Below, piece after piece: positions 25,315 through 34,099 of a DNA stretch of 64,000 nt. Origin of the DNA: Siminovitchia sediminis (GTDB lineage: Bacteria; Bacillota; Bacilli; Bacillales; Bacillaceae_C); assembly GCF_042680885.1 (NCBI RefSeq), contig NZ_JBHUEO010000062.1, forward strand, positions 1 to 64,000, in the 5' to 3' direction. The notes under the pieces were generated by a model, which was not told where the DNA came from, did no database searches, and saw only the letters and a program-made list of their open reading frames with translations. The position numbers were made by a program, and so were the translations under genes. The first letter of the stretch is position 1. The number at the start of each line of letters is the position of its first letter.

Positions 25315-27384
25315 ATGGATCAAAGCAACAAGGGTGATAAACCGATGGACAAAAAAGATGAGCAATTGGAAGCGTACAGAAGACAAAATACAGGCCCCGG
25401 CAAAAAAATGACAGATGAGAATGGTACAAAGGTACCGGATGATGAGTGGTCGCTTCGTGCAGGAAAACGCGGTCCGTTATTGTTTCAGGATTATCATTTC
25501 TATAAAAAGCAGTCACACTTCAACCGGGAACGAATTCCCGAAAAAGTGGTACATGCCCGCGGATTTGGCGTATATGGCGAATTTGAACTTACGGAATCGA
25601 TGAAAGACTACACGGTCGCCCATTTCCTACAGGAGCCTGGAAGGAAGACACCGGTGTTCGTCCGCTTTTCAAACTTCATCGGAAATCGGGGTTCCAAAGA
25701 TACTGCGGTTGACATACGGGGTTTTGCAGTAAAGTTTTATACGGAAGAAGGAAACTATGATTCATTGTCGCTGCAATTTCCTGTCTTTATCCTTGCAGAT
25801 GCCATGAAATTCATGGATGTAACGCATGCGGCAAAACCCGATCCAAAGACGGATGTACCGCAGGCAACTGTGGCACACGACAACTTTTGGGATTACGTTG
25901 TAAGTAATCAGGAGTCCGCTCATATGGTCATGTGGCTCATGTCAATGAGAGGCCGTCCCAGAAGCTGGCGTATGATGGAAGGGTATCCAATCAATACATT
26001 TCGGCTGATTAATAAGGACGGGAAGTCAACCTTTGTCAGGTTTGTTTGGAAACCCAAACTCGGAGTCCATTCCCTTTTGCTTGATGAAGCAAATATCATT
26101 GGCGGATTCGACCCCGATTTTCACCGACGTGATATGATACAGGCTATCCAAAATGGTGCCTATCCAGAATATGAACTTGGTGTACAGCTGATTCCAGTTG
26201 AAGACGAAATGAAATATGATTTTGATATTCTGGACGATACTAAACTTTGGCCACAGGAAGAGATTCCGGTCAAAATCATAGGTAAATTGACGTTGAACCG
26301 TTTAATGGATAACTTTTTTGCGGAAAATGAGCAATCGGCATTTAATCCGGCCAATCTTGTTCCGGGGATTGAATTTACAAATGACCCTGTCCTTCAAGGC
26401 CGTTCATTCGCTTATCGGGATACAGAATTGTACCGTCAGCACTCTGCAAATATAGAGGACATTCCCGTTAACCGGCCGATAACGGAGAGGAATTACAATT
26501 ATCGCGACAGTTACCAGCGGCATAGGATTGATACCGACCAGGTTCATTACCATAACAACCATACAGCAGAAAACACGCCCATGGAGACGCCTCCTCAGGA
26601 AAACGGATACACTCATTATCCGGAAAAATTAGAAGGGCAAGTAACTCGTGAGCGGCCAAGCGACTCTTTCTTTGATTACTTCTCGCAAGCGCGAATATTC
26701 TGGAATAGTCTTTCTCCCGCTGAAAAGTTAGACTTAATTGAGTCATTCAGTTTCCATTTGGGAAGTGTCAAAAGCAAAGAAATCCGCCAGAAAAATGTAG
26801 AAATGTGGGCGAATGTAGATCAGGAAATGGCTGCAGCCATTTCGGAAAACATCGGTGTTCTACCGCCTCAGAGCAGCCATGTCCAAGAAGAGCGGAGCTA
26901 TCCCTCACTCAGTCAGCTGAATTCACCGCACAGTGCTGCCACCCAGCGTGTCGCTGTTTTAATCGGAAACGGCTTTAATGAGGATGTGGTGCAGGTTTTG
27001 AATACCTTAGTGAAAAATGACAGCTTCGTCGATATCATATCCGAAAAACTCGGTCAGGTTGAGAGCAGCAACGGAACGAAACTTGACGTCACTAAAAGTT
27101 TCGTGACCGTCAACCCGGCCCTGTATGATTCCATCTATGTCGTCGGCGGCAAGTCGATAAACCAAGCCAAGTTCGACCATCACATTTCGGACTTTGTACA
27201 CATGCAATATATGCACCTCAAGCCCATCGGCATTGCTGAAGGGGCAGAAAAATATATGGTAAAACCAATGGACGGCAATCTGGACGGCGTCATCTTTGCT
27301 GCAGATGGTGACTTCGAATCTCAATATCTTGAGGCACTTGCCAAAAGGCGGTTCTGGAACAGAACTGAAATAAAGACGATGTAG
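25315..27384 (+). CDS. Large-subunit catalase-like protein (KatE/HPII type) with altered active site
   Basis: A 689-residue member of the large catalase clade: an N-terminal arm, a heme catalase barrel (about 60-480) and a C-terminal flavodoxin/class I amidotransferase-like domain (about 545-689). His80 in VVHARGFG, Ser in VRFSNFIG and the proximal Tyr367 in RSFAYRDT are kept. The catalytic Asn expected in the GNNTP segment is replaced by Leu153 (DSLSLQFPVF), and IRDAxKFPD reads LADAMKFMD. RLGPN after the tyrosine is also lost. It may have weak or different activity. The ATG has AAAGGG upstream. A sigma-B-like promoter precedes it, as for B. subtilis katE, and a strong terminator follows. Confidence 0.88.
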   Translation: MDQSNKGDKPMDKKDEQLEAYRRQNTGPGKKMTDENGTKVPDDEWSLRAGKRGPLLFQDYHFYKKQSHFNRERIPEKVVHARGFGVYGEFELTESMKDYTVAHFLQEPGRKTPVFVRFSNFIGNRGSKDTAVDIRGFAVKFYTEEGNYDSLSLQFPVFILADAMKFMDVTHAAKPDPKTDVPQATVAHDNFWDYVVSNQESAHMVMWLMSMRGRPRSWRMMEGYPINTFRLINKDGKSTFVRFVWKPKLGVHSLLLDEANIIGGFDPDFHRRDMIQAIQNGAYPEYELGVQLIPVEDEMKYDFDILDDTKLWPQEEIPVKIIGKLTLNRLMDNFFAENEQSAFNPANLVPGIEFTNDPVLQGRSFAYRDTELYRQHSANIEDIPVNRPITERNYNYRDSYQRHRIDTDQVHYHNNHTAENTPMETPPQENGYTHYPEKLEGQVTRERPSDSFFDYFSQARIFWNSLSPAEKLDLIESFSFHLGSVKSKEIRQKNVEMWANVDQEMAAAISENIGVLPPQSSHVQEERSYPSLSQLNSPHSAATQRVAVLIGNGFNEDVVQVLNTLVKNDSFVDIISEKLGQVESSNGTKLDVTKSFVTVNPALYDSIYVVGGKSINQAKFDHHISDFVHMQYMHLKPIGIAEGAEKYMVKPMDGNLDGVIFAADGDFESQYLEALAKRRFWNRTEIKTM

Positions 27385-27402
27385 GGCCAATTTAAATTGT
27401 AT

Positions 27403-27441
27403 AGAAACAAGGAGCTAAACAGTCAGCTCCTTGTTTCTTTA
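27403..27441 (+). terminator. Terminator after the KatE-like gene
   Basis: Perfect 14-base-pair stem (AGAAACAAGGAGCT and its complement) followed by a T-rich tract. Confidence 0.9.
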
Positions 27442-27587
27442 TTATATAATATAAGCTGGCATAAAAAGCCCTTGTCTGAAACTTCGTAACGGCTGGAATG
27501 CCTGTGATACACTCCAATACTTTTTTCACTCATAAGTGAAAATAAAGTAACAGGATATCAGGAAATGAAACACACTGAAGTGAAGCT

Positions 27588-28829
27588 TTAATTGACACCG
27601 ACTTGCTCCGCTAAAGGCCGGTGCTCATCATCTAGCAGCCTATTCTTTCCCGCCTCATTGCCAAAAAAGATGATAAAGCAAGACAATACAAGCAAACCGG
27701 CCAGAGGGATGGTCCATGCATTTGTGACATCATATAAAGCACCAAATAAGACAGGTCCAAAAGCGGCCAGTAAATAGCCGACTGACTGCGCCATACCGGA
27801 AATTTCTGCGGCTTGTTGGCCGCTGGAAGCACGCAAGCTGAAAAACATCATGGAGAGGCTGAATGCAGAACCGGACGCTATGCCGATGAAGATGACAGAT
27901 ATGGGTATGAGAAAATGATGTCCCAAAAACAAGCCTCCGCTTCCTAAGAAAAACAGTACACCCGTGCTAACACTTAGAGCTCTTTGACTTCCCATTTTCT
28001 CCGCCATCACAGGTATTAGAAAAGTGAAAGGAACGACAGTAAACTGCATGAGGGATAGCATCCAGCCTGCCGAGCTGGAACTGTATCCGTAACTTTGTAA
28101 AATCACCGGCACCCAGGTTGATGCGGTATAAAACATGAGTGATTGTGCCCCCATATACAGTGTGATATGCCAGGCCAAAGGAGACTTCAATAAACTATTA
28201 CTTTTCTTAAAAGCCACTTGTTTAGCCCTAGTGTTTTGTGACCGTCTGCGAATTTGGGGTATCCAGATAACCATTGCCAGGATTGAAAGAATAGTCCAAA
28301 AAGCCAAAGCCCCTTTCCATCCTATGCCAAAAACAAAAGAGACCGGAACACTGATCCCTGAAGCCAAGGCAGCAAAAAAATTCATGATCACCGCATACAT
28401 TCCAGTAACAAGGCCAATCCTGTACGGAAAATTCTTTTTAATCATCCCAGGAATTAAAACATTTCCGATAGCGATAGCCAGACCAATGAAAACTGTTCCG
28501 GCAAACAAAGCAGCCGTGCCAAAGTATGAACGGACGACCATTCCCATGGTTAACAAAAAGAGAGACCAAAAGACTGTCCATTCCATTCCAATCCGGCTGG
28601 CGATTTTTGGTGCGAGCGGCGATAAAAAAGCAAAGGCCAGAAGTGGCAATGTAGTGATCAATCCGGCCAGTGTGTTACTGATTCCAACATCATCACGTAT
28701 GAACGGAAGAAGGGACCCCACTGATGTCAGTGGTGCTCTCAGGTTGGCACCGATTAAAATAATCCCTATGAATAGTCCCCATGTCCCAACCTGCTTCGAT
28801 TGGTAATCCAGTGTTGTATTTTTCACCAA
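27588..28829 (-). CDS. CynX/NimT-family MFS transporter (YycB-like)
   Basis: A 413-residue major facilitator with twelve membrane segments. GANLRAPLTSVGSLLPFI in helix 1 is characteristic of the CynX/NimT cyanate/nitroimidazole subfamily. Substrate is unknown; members have been linked to cyanate and 2-nitroimidazole transport. The TTG start has GGAGGG upstream. It begins two bases after the stop of the GntR regulator gene, so the two form an operon and the regulator probably controls this transporter. Confidence 0.88.
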   Translation of the reverse strand: MVKNTTLDYQSKQVGTWGLFIGIILIGANLRAPLTSVGSLLPFIRDDVGISNTLAGLITTLPLLAFAFLSPLAPKIASRIGMEWTVFWSLFLLTMGMVVRSYFGTAALFAGTVFIGLAIAIGNVLIPGMIKKNFPYRIGLVTGMYAVIMNFFAALASGISVPVSFVFGIGWKGALAFWTILSILAMVIWIPQIRRRSQNTRAKQVAFKKSNSLLKSPLAWHITLYMGAQSLMFYTASTWVPVILQSYGYSSSSAGWMLSLMQFTVVPFTFLIPVMAEKMGSQRALSVSTGVLFFLGSGGLFLGHHFLIPISVIFIGIASGSAFSLSMMFFSLRASSGQQAAEISGMAQSVGYLLAAFGPVLFGALYDVTNAWTIPLAGLLVLSCFIIFFGNEAGKNRLLDDEHRPLAEQVGVN

Positions 28830-28831
28830 TG

Positions 28832-29518
28832 TTATCCCTCCGATAAGTCTTCCAATCTCTTTTTAAAGGAATCAATATAACTTTCCACACTAGCCGCTGC
28901 TCCGGCCATATCCTTCTTTCGGATCGCTTCGAACAGATCATGATGAACAAACTTTATATCCGACAGCTCCGTACTCGTAATAAAATCATCAATGGAATGG
29001 TATATGAGTTCATTTAAATGCTCATATAAGTCGCTAAGTACCTTGTTTCCAGCTGCTTTTACGATTCGTTTGTGAAATTGGAGGTCCGCCTCCGCAAATC
29101 TTTTATTGTCGTTACTTTTTGCTGCATCCAAACACTTCTCTATACATGCCTGGATATCCGCCAAATCTTCTTGAGTCCTTCTCATGGCAGCAAGTCTCGC
29201 TGCCTCTCTTTCCAGACCCGCGCGTACTTCAAGCGTTTCAATGATATTTGATTTTTTAAAATACTTTTGTAAAGCTGTAGCAAATGAATTATTGGAGCGT
29301 ACTACTGTACCGCTCCCCTGCCTTGTCTCTAAAAGGCCGGCATAAACTAGGGCCCGTATGGCCTCTCTTACTGTATTTCGGCTGACGGCAAACGTTTCCA
29401 TTAATTCCAATTCAGGCGGCAGCTTCTCTCCGACCTTCCAATACCCGGCGCTAATCTGCTCTTCTATTTGTAAGGCAACCTGCTCAACCAAAGAAATCCG
29501 GTTCGTTTTCTTTAACAT
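28832..29518 (-). CDS. FadR-subfamily GntR transcriptional regulator
   Basis: A 228-residue protein with an N-terminal winged helix (residues 8-75: KLPPELELMETFAVSRNTVREAIRALVYAGLLETRQGSG in register) and a C-terminal all-helical FCD domain holding the metal-binding Asp/His pattern (DLQFHKRIV, FVHHDLFEAI). FCD regulators bind small organic acids. ATG with GAGAGGA upstream. First gene of a two-gene operon with the CynX/NimT-type transporter. Confidence 0.9.
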   Translation of the reverse strand: MLKKTNRISLVEQVALQIEEQISAGYWKVGEKLPPELELMETFAVSRNTVREAIRALVYAGLLETRQGSGTVVRSNNSFATALQKYFKKSNIIETLEVRAGLEREAARLAAMRRTQEDLADIQACIEKCLDAAKSNDNKRFAEADLQFHKRIVKAAGNKVLSDLYEHLNELIYHSIDDFITSTELSDIKFVHHDLFEAIRKKDMAGAAASVESYIDSFKKRLEDLSEG

Positions 29519-29708
29519 AATGATTCCTCTCCAAATTTGTAGGATGATTGGTATATTGGATAACTTAACAAATCATCAGTATTTTGTAAATAAAATGTTT
29601 CATTATTTAAGTAATAAATAATAAAGTGCCCTAATCCTTTCATGCTTGACAGCGTGGGAAAGCCCGTCAGATCAAACCAGTTGAATGACAGTCTGGTTTC
29701 ATCCCAAG

Positions 29709-29746
29709 CAAAAACCCCGGCCTGCTGTTTTCGCAAAGCCGGGGTG
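29709..29746 (-). terminator. Terminator of the arsenic operon
   Basis: Stem ACCCCGGC/GCCGGGGT with loop, followed on the minus strand by TTTTTGC, 36 bases after the arsC stop. Confidence 0.85.
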
Positions 29747-29781
29747 GGAATGTCCGCACTTCCACAAGTTTGTTAGTTACT

Positions 29782-30201
29782 TTATTTACCCGTTGCGGCA
29801 AAACGCTCAATTCGTTCGCGGATTTCATCACGGACCTTCTGAAATATGTTCCACACTTCCTCTTCTGTTCCAGCTGCTTTTGCCGGATCTTCAAAACCCC
29901 AATGTTCACGCCTTACATGCGGCGGTGTAACCGGGCAGCGGTCTTTGGCATCGCCGCATAAAGTAACAACCATTGTAGCTTGATTCAAATACTCCGTATC
30001 AATTAGCTCTGATTGTTGCTCCGTAATATCGATTCCAACTTCCTGCATGGCTTTTACAGCATTCGGATTCAATCCGTGGGCTTCAATTCCGGCACTTCTG
30101 ACTTCCCATTCATCTCCAAGAATTTTTTTTGCCCAGCCTTCAGCCATTTGACTGCGGCACGAATTACCCGTGCATAAAAAATAAAGGGTTTTCTTAGCCA
30201 T
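29782..30201 (-). CDS. arsC: Thioredoxin-dependent arsenate reductase ArsC
   Basis: A 139-residue low-molecular-weight-phosphatase-fold enzyme that reduces arsenate to arsenite. The P-loop CTGNSCRS has nucleophile Cys10 and Arg16; the redox relay Cys82 and Cys89 (LCGDAKDRC) is intact. Good GGAG ribosome binding site. Last gene of arsR-arsB-arsC, 13 bases after arsB. Confidence 0.97.
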   Translation of the reverse strand: MAKKTLYFLCTGNSCRSQMAEGWAKKILGDEWEVRSAGIEAHGLNPNAVKAMQEVGIDITEQQSELIDTEYLNQATMVVTLCGDAKDRCPVTPPHVRREHWGFEDPAKAAGTEEEVWNIFQKVRDEIRERIERFAATGK

Positions 30202-30214
30202 CGAATCGCTCCTT

Positions 30215-31513
30215 TTATAAGATCAGCAGTGTAACATACAGTCCCAGTAAAGTAATAAACAGAATGGGGATGGTTAATACAATCCCAGTTTTAAAATAAG
30301 TGCCCCAAGAAATGTTTACTCCCTTTTGAGATAACACATGGAGCCATACTAAAGTGGCCAATGAACCAATGGGAGTAATTTTTGGCCCCAGATCTGACCC
30401 GACAACATTTGCATAAATCAGTGCTTCCCGGAGCACACCGGAAGTGTCTGTTTCAGCAATGGCCAAAGCATCAATCATCACAGTAGGCATGTTATTCATC
30501 ATGGATGACAGAAAAGCAGCAATGAATCCCATAACAACCGTCGTGACAAATAAACCTTGCTGTGACACTGCTTGGATCACACTTGCCAGTGCAGATGTAA
30601 GCCCTGCATTCCCCAGTCCGTAGACCACCACATACATCCCGATGGAGAATACAACAATATTCCAGGGGGCTCCTTTGATGACACTTTTTGTATTTACAGC
30701 CGAACTGCGTCTGGCCATAATGATAAAAAACAACGCAATCAGTCCTGCAATGACAGATACAGGCAAGTTCATCTGTTCACTGGTAAAATATCCGATGACC
30801 AACAATGCAAGGACATACCAGGATAGAAGAAACATTCTCTCATCTCGGATGGCTTCTTTCGGCTCCTGTAATTTGGTGAAGTCATATTGTTCAGGAATAC
30901 TCTTTCTAAAATAAATGAATAAAACCGAAATAGTTGCCATTAGAGAAAACAAGTTTGGAATCATCATTCTTGAGGCATATTCCAGGAATCCGATTCCAAA
31001 GAAATCTGCTGATACGATATTGACAAGGTTGCTGACAATAAATGGAAGGGAAGTAGTATCGGCAATAAATCCGCTTGCCATAATAAAAGGGAAAATCATT
31101 TGTTCCTTAAAATTCAAGTTTCGAACCATGGCGAGAACAATCGGCGTAAGAATGAGAGCTGCGCCATCATTCGCAAATAAAGCAGCGACCACAGCACCTA
31201 AAACGCTGATATAGACAAACATTTTGACACCGTTCCCTTTTGCGGCCCGTGCCATATGTAAGGCTGCCCACTCAAACATCCCAATTTCATCTAATATTAA
31301 AGATATCAGGATAATGGCAACAAATGACAATGTGGCATTCCATGTAATGTCAATAACTTTTATGACATCCCCAAACCCCACTACCCCCGCCAATAATGCA
31401 ATGATGGCCCCGCCTGACGCAGACCAGCCAATGTTTAATCCCATTGGCTGCCAAATGACAAGCACCAGAGTAGCCACAAATATAATGATTGCAAGTACGA
31501 CTGTCGTTGACAA
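30215..31513 (-). CDS. arsB: Arsenite efflux pump ArsB
   Basis: A 432-residue membrane transporter of the ArsB/NhaD family with about twelve membrane segments, exporting arsenite and antimonite. Segments such as FANDGAALILTPIV, SLPFIVSNLVNIVSADFF and MMNNMPTVMIDALAI match ArsB. The start is a TTG with GGGGGAGG upstream. It lies between arsR and arsC. No arsA or arsD gene is present, so export should be driven by membrane potential. Confidence 0.95.
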   Translation of the reverse strand: MSTTVVLAIIIFVATLVLVIWQPMGLNIGWSASGGAIIALLAGVVGFGDVIKVIDITWNATLSFVAIILISLILDEIGMFEWAALHMARAAKGNGVKMFVYISVLGAVVAALFANDGAALILTPIVLAMVRNLNFKEQMIFPFIMASGFIADTTSLPFIVSNLVNIVSADFFGIGFLEYASRMMIPNLFSLMATISVLFIYFRKSIPEQYDFTKLQEPKEAIRDERMFLLSWYVLALLVIGYFTSEQMNLPVSVIAGLIALFFIIMARRSSAVNTKSVIKGAPWNIVVFSIGMYVVVYGLGNAGLTSALASVIQAVSQQGLFVTTVVMGFIAAFLSSMMNNMPTVMIDALAIAETDTSGVLREALIYANVVGSDLGPKITPIGSLATLVWLHVLSQKGVNISWGTYFKTGIVLTIPILFITLLGLYVTLLIL

Positions 31514-31528
31514 AGAACCTCCCCCTAA

Positions 31529-31870
31529 TTAACTACAAGAAATACGTGTGCCGCGCTCTTCAAGCTTTTTTAATTTTTCTTCCTGCTCAGGCAGCTGATC
31601 AAGAATCTGTTTGATAATAGGATAATATTCGTTATTTTTATTGATCGTGTGAAAGATCCATTGTCCCTTCCTCTCTTCTGTCAGCAGCCCTAAATCTTTC
31701 AGTTTTCTCACATGCTGGCTGATGGCCGGCTGGGTCATCTGAAATATCTCTACAAATTCACAAACACAAAAAGCTTGATGGTCCATTAGCTTCATCATGG
31801 TCAGCCTCGTTTGATCACCGAGCAACTTTAACATGCCAGCAGCTTTTTCTATGTCAAGAGAGGTTTGCAA
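31529..31870 (-). CDS. arsR: Arsenite-responsive repressor ArsR
   Basis: SmtB/ArsR winged-helix repressor. From the TTG at 31870 it has 113 residues, with AGGAGG upstream. The frame is open to a GTG at 31903, but that codon lies within the predicted promoter/operator, so I reject it. The metal-binding pair is seen in FCVCEF, followed by the recognition helix MTQPAISQHVRKLKDLGLL. A further cysteine near the end (ISCS) could contribute. First gene of the arsenic operon. Confidence 0.93.
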   Translation of the reverse strand: MQTSLDIEKAAGMLKLLGDQTRLTMMKLMDHQAFCVCEFVEIFQMTQPAISQHVRKLKDLGLLTEERKGQWIFHTINKNNEYYPIIKQILDQLPEQEEKLKKLEERGTRISCS

Positions 31871-31900
31871 TACGGTATTTTCCTCCTTTATTTGAAGATC

Positions 31901-31935
31901 CACATAAGTATATAGTTATGTGCTTATATATTCAA
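31901..31935 (-). promoter_or_regulatory. Promoter and ArsR operator of the ars operon
   Basis: On the minus strand TTGAAT (31930-31935), 17-base spacer and TATACT (31907-31912). A perfect inverted repeat CACATAA-N8-TTATGTG (31901-31922) covers the -10, as expected for an autorepressor site. Confidence 0.75.
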
Positions 31936-32002
31936 CATCCGTTTCAATTCAATACGGGGATGCCGTCATATGTCTTAAAATTTTTTTTATGAAAGGTATG
32001 AT

Positions 32003-32033
32003 TTGACTCGCAACTACATAGTAATGTTATAAT
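32003..32033 (+). promoter_or_regulatory. Promoter of the riboswitch transcript
   Basis: TTGACT (32003-32008) and TATAAT (32028-32033) with a TG one base before the -10. The spacer is 19 bases, compensated by the extended -10. Confidence 0.6.
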
Positions 32034-32052
32034 AATCAAACAAACTATCATG

Positions 32053-32143
32053 TTAAGGGGAGTAGCTATACAGCAAAGTCGTCAATACAGGAATATTTCC
32101 TCGGCTTTGCTGGCAGTGCTGGATGCTGTTTGCGAGACCTTAC
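32053..32143 (+). promoter_or_regulatory. yybP-ykoY (manganese) riboswitch aptamer
   Basis: The RNA opens with TTAAGGGGAGTAGC, contains the two-arm element CAGCAAAGTCGTCAA and CGGCTTTGCTGGCAG, and closes with GAGACCTTACC, pairing AAGG with CCTT. These are the conserved parts of the yybP-ykoY class, which binds Mn2+. A hairpin (CCTTACCAA/TTGGTGAGG) that would compete with the closing stem and a terminator follow. Confidence 0.85.
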
Positions 32144-32170
32144 CAATTTTTGGTGAGGATTTCCTGTTCG

Positions 32171-32206
32171 AAGACGTCATACCAAAAATTGGATGACGTC
32201 TTTTTT
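32171..32206 (+). terminator. Riboswitch terminator
   Basis: Stem AAGACGTCAT/ATGACGTCTT plus six T. Its loop contains ACCAAAAATTGG (32181-32192), complementary to CCAATTTTTGGT (32143-32154) at the end of the aptamer, which suggests alternative folds controlling read-through. Confidence 0.85.
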
Positions 32207-32225
32207 AATGAAAAGAGGTGCTCCA

Positions 32226-32903
32226 GTGAAATATCAACATTTAGCAGAAAGCGTAAAGTTCCAATATAAGGAACATAAACCCATTATAGTTTCTCATGCA
32301 CCAACCCTACAGCTGATCGGAATGGGAAGAAGTGCCGCTGTGTTTAAGATAGAACATACCGAGAAAGTACTAAAAGTTTTCTTCCCGGAGTTTGCGCATA
32401 TCGCACAAGAGGAAGCATCAGTGTACGATCTTGTTCATCACCTTGATTACTACCCTGATATGTACGAATCCGGCCCGAATTATATTGTCATCGACTTCAT
32501 TCATGGCTATACATTTTTTGATTGCCTGACCCATGGAATTCCTTTATCGGAAAAAGACATCATGGAAGTGGATGATGCATTATCCCTTGCCAGAGAACAA
32601 GGGCTGAACCCTTCAGACATCCATTTGAGAAACATCATATTAACTCCTGATCATCAAATAAAAGTAATAGACGTGGCACGGTTTCGCCAGTCGAAGAAAT
32701 GCCATCAGTGGGAAGATTTAAAAAAGGGGTTTTACTATTTTTATGCCAAGCCGTTTTTTCCGAAAAAAATTCCCGCAAAGCTGCTCAATTCCATAGCATA
32801 TTTTTATAAAAAATTATATCGGAAAGAACCCTTGGAAACTTCGTGGAGGGTATATGCCCGAACTGGGGGTATTCCGGATCACGGGCTTCATAAAGACAGT
32901 TAG
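32226..32903 (+). CDS. Protein-kinase-fold protein (YrzF-like) under Mn riboswitch
   Basis: About 225 residues with a minimal eukaryotic-type kinase/RIO-like fold. LIGMGRSAAVFKIE resembles the glycine loop, VLKVFF carries the ATP-binding lysine, and SDIHLRNIIL followed by KVIDVARF corresponds to the catalytic loop and the DFG position (here IDV). The canonical HRD is changed. It resembles the small kinase-like proteins YrzF/YbdM of Bacillus. The GTG at 32226 has AGAGGTG upstream; the ATG at 32193 falls inside the terminator. Expression should be set by the Mn2+ riboswitch directly upstream. Target and activity are unknown. Confidence 0.75.
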   Translation: MKYQHLAESVKFQYKEHKPIIVSHAPTLQLIGMGRSAAVFKIEHTEKVLKVFFPEFAHIAQEEASVYDLVHHLDYYPDMYESGPNYIVIDFIHGYTFFDCLTHGIPLSEKDIMEVDDALSLAREQGLNPSDIHLRNIILTPDHQIKVIDVARFRQSKKCHQWEDLKKGFYYFYAKPFFPKKIPAKLLNSIAYFYKKLYRKEPLETSWRVYARTGGIPDHGLHKDS

Positions 32904-33011
32904 CAGGGACTCACACAAGGTGGGCTCTTCTCCCATGCTATCCGGTTCTGAAAGTAAGAAGAAAATTGCATAGAGGGATTTGACGTGTTTCGGATATGTT
33001 TTCACCATTAA

Positions 33012-33041
33012 TAAAAAGTCCCAAAAAGGGGACTTTTTATT
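33012..33041. terminator. Bidirectional terminator
   Basis: AAAAAGTCCC and GGGGACTTTTT form a stem between the convergent kinase-like and pyridoxamine kinase genes. Confidence 0.85.
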
Positions 33042-33088
33042 TTTGGCCGCAGCAGTTTAGACCTTCCATTATCCAGGTTAAAAGCTTT

Positions 33089-33937
33089 CTATAATAACAT
33101 ACTCAAAAATTTTTCAAAATTGACGCCTTCTATTTCCGGAATTTGCTCCAAGCTGGTATCCTGTATAGCTGCTTCCAGGAATTTTTCTGCTAGTCGGATT
33201 GATTTTCCAAAATCCTCCCCGCGCATCATGCTTCCCATGATCACAGATGCAAATAGATCACCGGTACCAGAATAATTCTCACCATTATAGGGCGTCGCGT
33301 GATAAAATACTTTTTCCCCATTCACATACATATTTCCAATATATTGCTTGCTTGGATTAGGTGCAGGCGGATTGATACCAGTGATAATCACATGGGCATT
33401 CGTAACCTGCTGTAAAATACTTCCGGCTTCTTCTATGGCTTTTAGAAAGTCTTGTTCATTTGAATAACGATGCAGTTTCTCGTAAGACAGCCCCGTTAAT
33501 AGGCAAACCTCCGTAATATTGGGAGTAACTACGTCGGCACATTTCACGAGTTCTTTCATGCGTTCCAGCAATGGATCTGTAGTAAGTTTGTAGGCTTCGC
33601 CTCGATCTCCCATGACGGGATCAACAAGCAGCACCGTTTCCTTTTTGTAAAATGTATCCAAAAATTGGAAAATGTGATTAATTTGTTCTTCCCCGGTTAC
33701 GAAGCCGGTATGTATTCCGTCAAAAGTGACATTCAGTTTGCTCCATTCCTCTTGGAAATATGGCATGTTTGATGTCAAATCTTCATAAAAAAAACTTGGA
33801 AAATCCGTTTGCGCAGACAATACGGCTGTTGGCAAAGGACAAGCCTGCACTCCCATGACGGAAAGAACCGGTATAGCAGCTGTCAATGAACATTTACCAA
33901 ATGACGACAAATCCTGTATTACAGCGACTTTTTTCAT
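33089..33937 (-). CDS. Pyridoxamine/pyridoxal kinase
   Basis: Ribokinase-superfamily enzyme of about 282 residues that phosphorylates B6 vitamers with ATP in PLP salvage. Typical elements: VIQDLSSFGKCSLTAAIPVL at the N-terminus, VDPVMGDRG in the middle, TPNITEVCLLTG, and the anion-hole/catalytic GENYSGTGDLFAS with Asp as base. It matches the Firmicute pyridoxamine kinase type (PdxY-like) rather than ThiD. The ATG at 33937 has GGAGG at good distance. Monocistronic. Confidence 0.9.
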   Translation of the reverse strand: MKKVAVIQDLSSFGKCSLTAAIPVLSVMGVQACPLPTAVLSAQTDFPSFFYEDLTSNMPYFQEEWSKLNVTFDGIHTGFVTGEEQINHIFQFLDTFYKKETVLLVDPVMGDRGEAYKLTTDPLLERMKELVKCADVVTPNITEVCLLTGLSYEKLHRYSNEQDFLKAIEEAGSILQQVTNAHVIITGINPPAPNPSKQYIGNMYVNGEKVFYHATPYNGENYSGTGDLFASVIMGSMMRGEDFGKSIRLAEKFLEAAIQDTSLEQIPEIEGVNFEKFLSMLL

Positions 33938-34034
33938 ATATGCCTCCAACAATGTATCTATGATTGATGCTAATCTTATTACATCAAAAAAAAAGAGATA
34001 AATCTATAGCCAAAGTGACAGTAGTCCGTACAAA

Positions 34035-34067
34035 GAAGAACGAATTCCGCCTGGGGAATTCGTTCTT
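34035..34067 (-). terminator. Terminator
   Basis: Stem AACGAATTCC/GGAATTCGTT followed by T-rich sequence, downstream of the broken reductase gene. Confidence 0.8.
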
Positions 34068-34099
34068 TATAAAAAGGAATCGCATAGTTTTTTAAGCCG

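Noticed and set aside
25103..25516. Minus-strand frame of 137 residues upstream of the KatE-like gene
   Set aside because: It overlaps the start and promoter of the KatE-like gene, has no ribosome binding site and no family features.
32193..32225. Upstream ATG of the kinase-like gene at 32193
   Set aside because: It lies inside the riboswitch terminator and lacks a ribosome binding site; GTG 32226 has AGAGGTG at good spacing.
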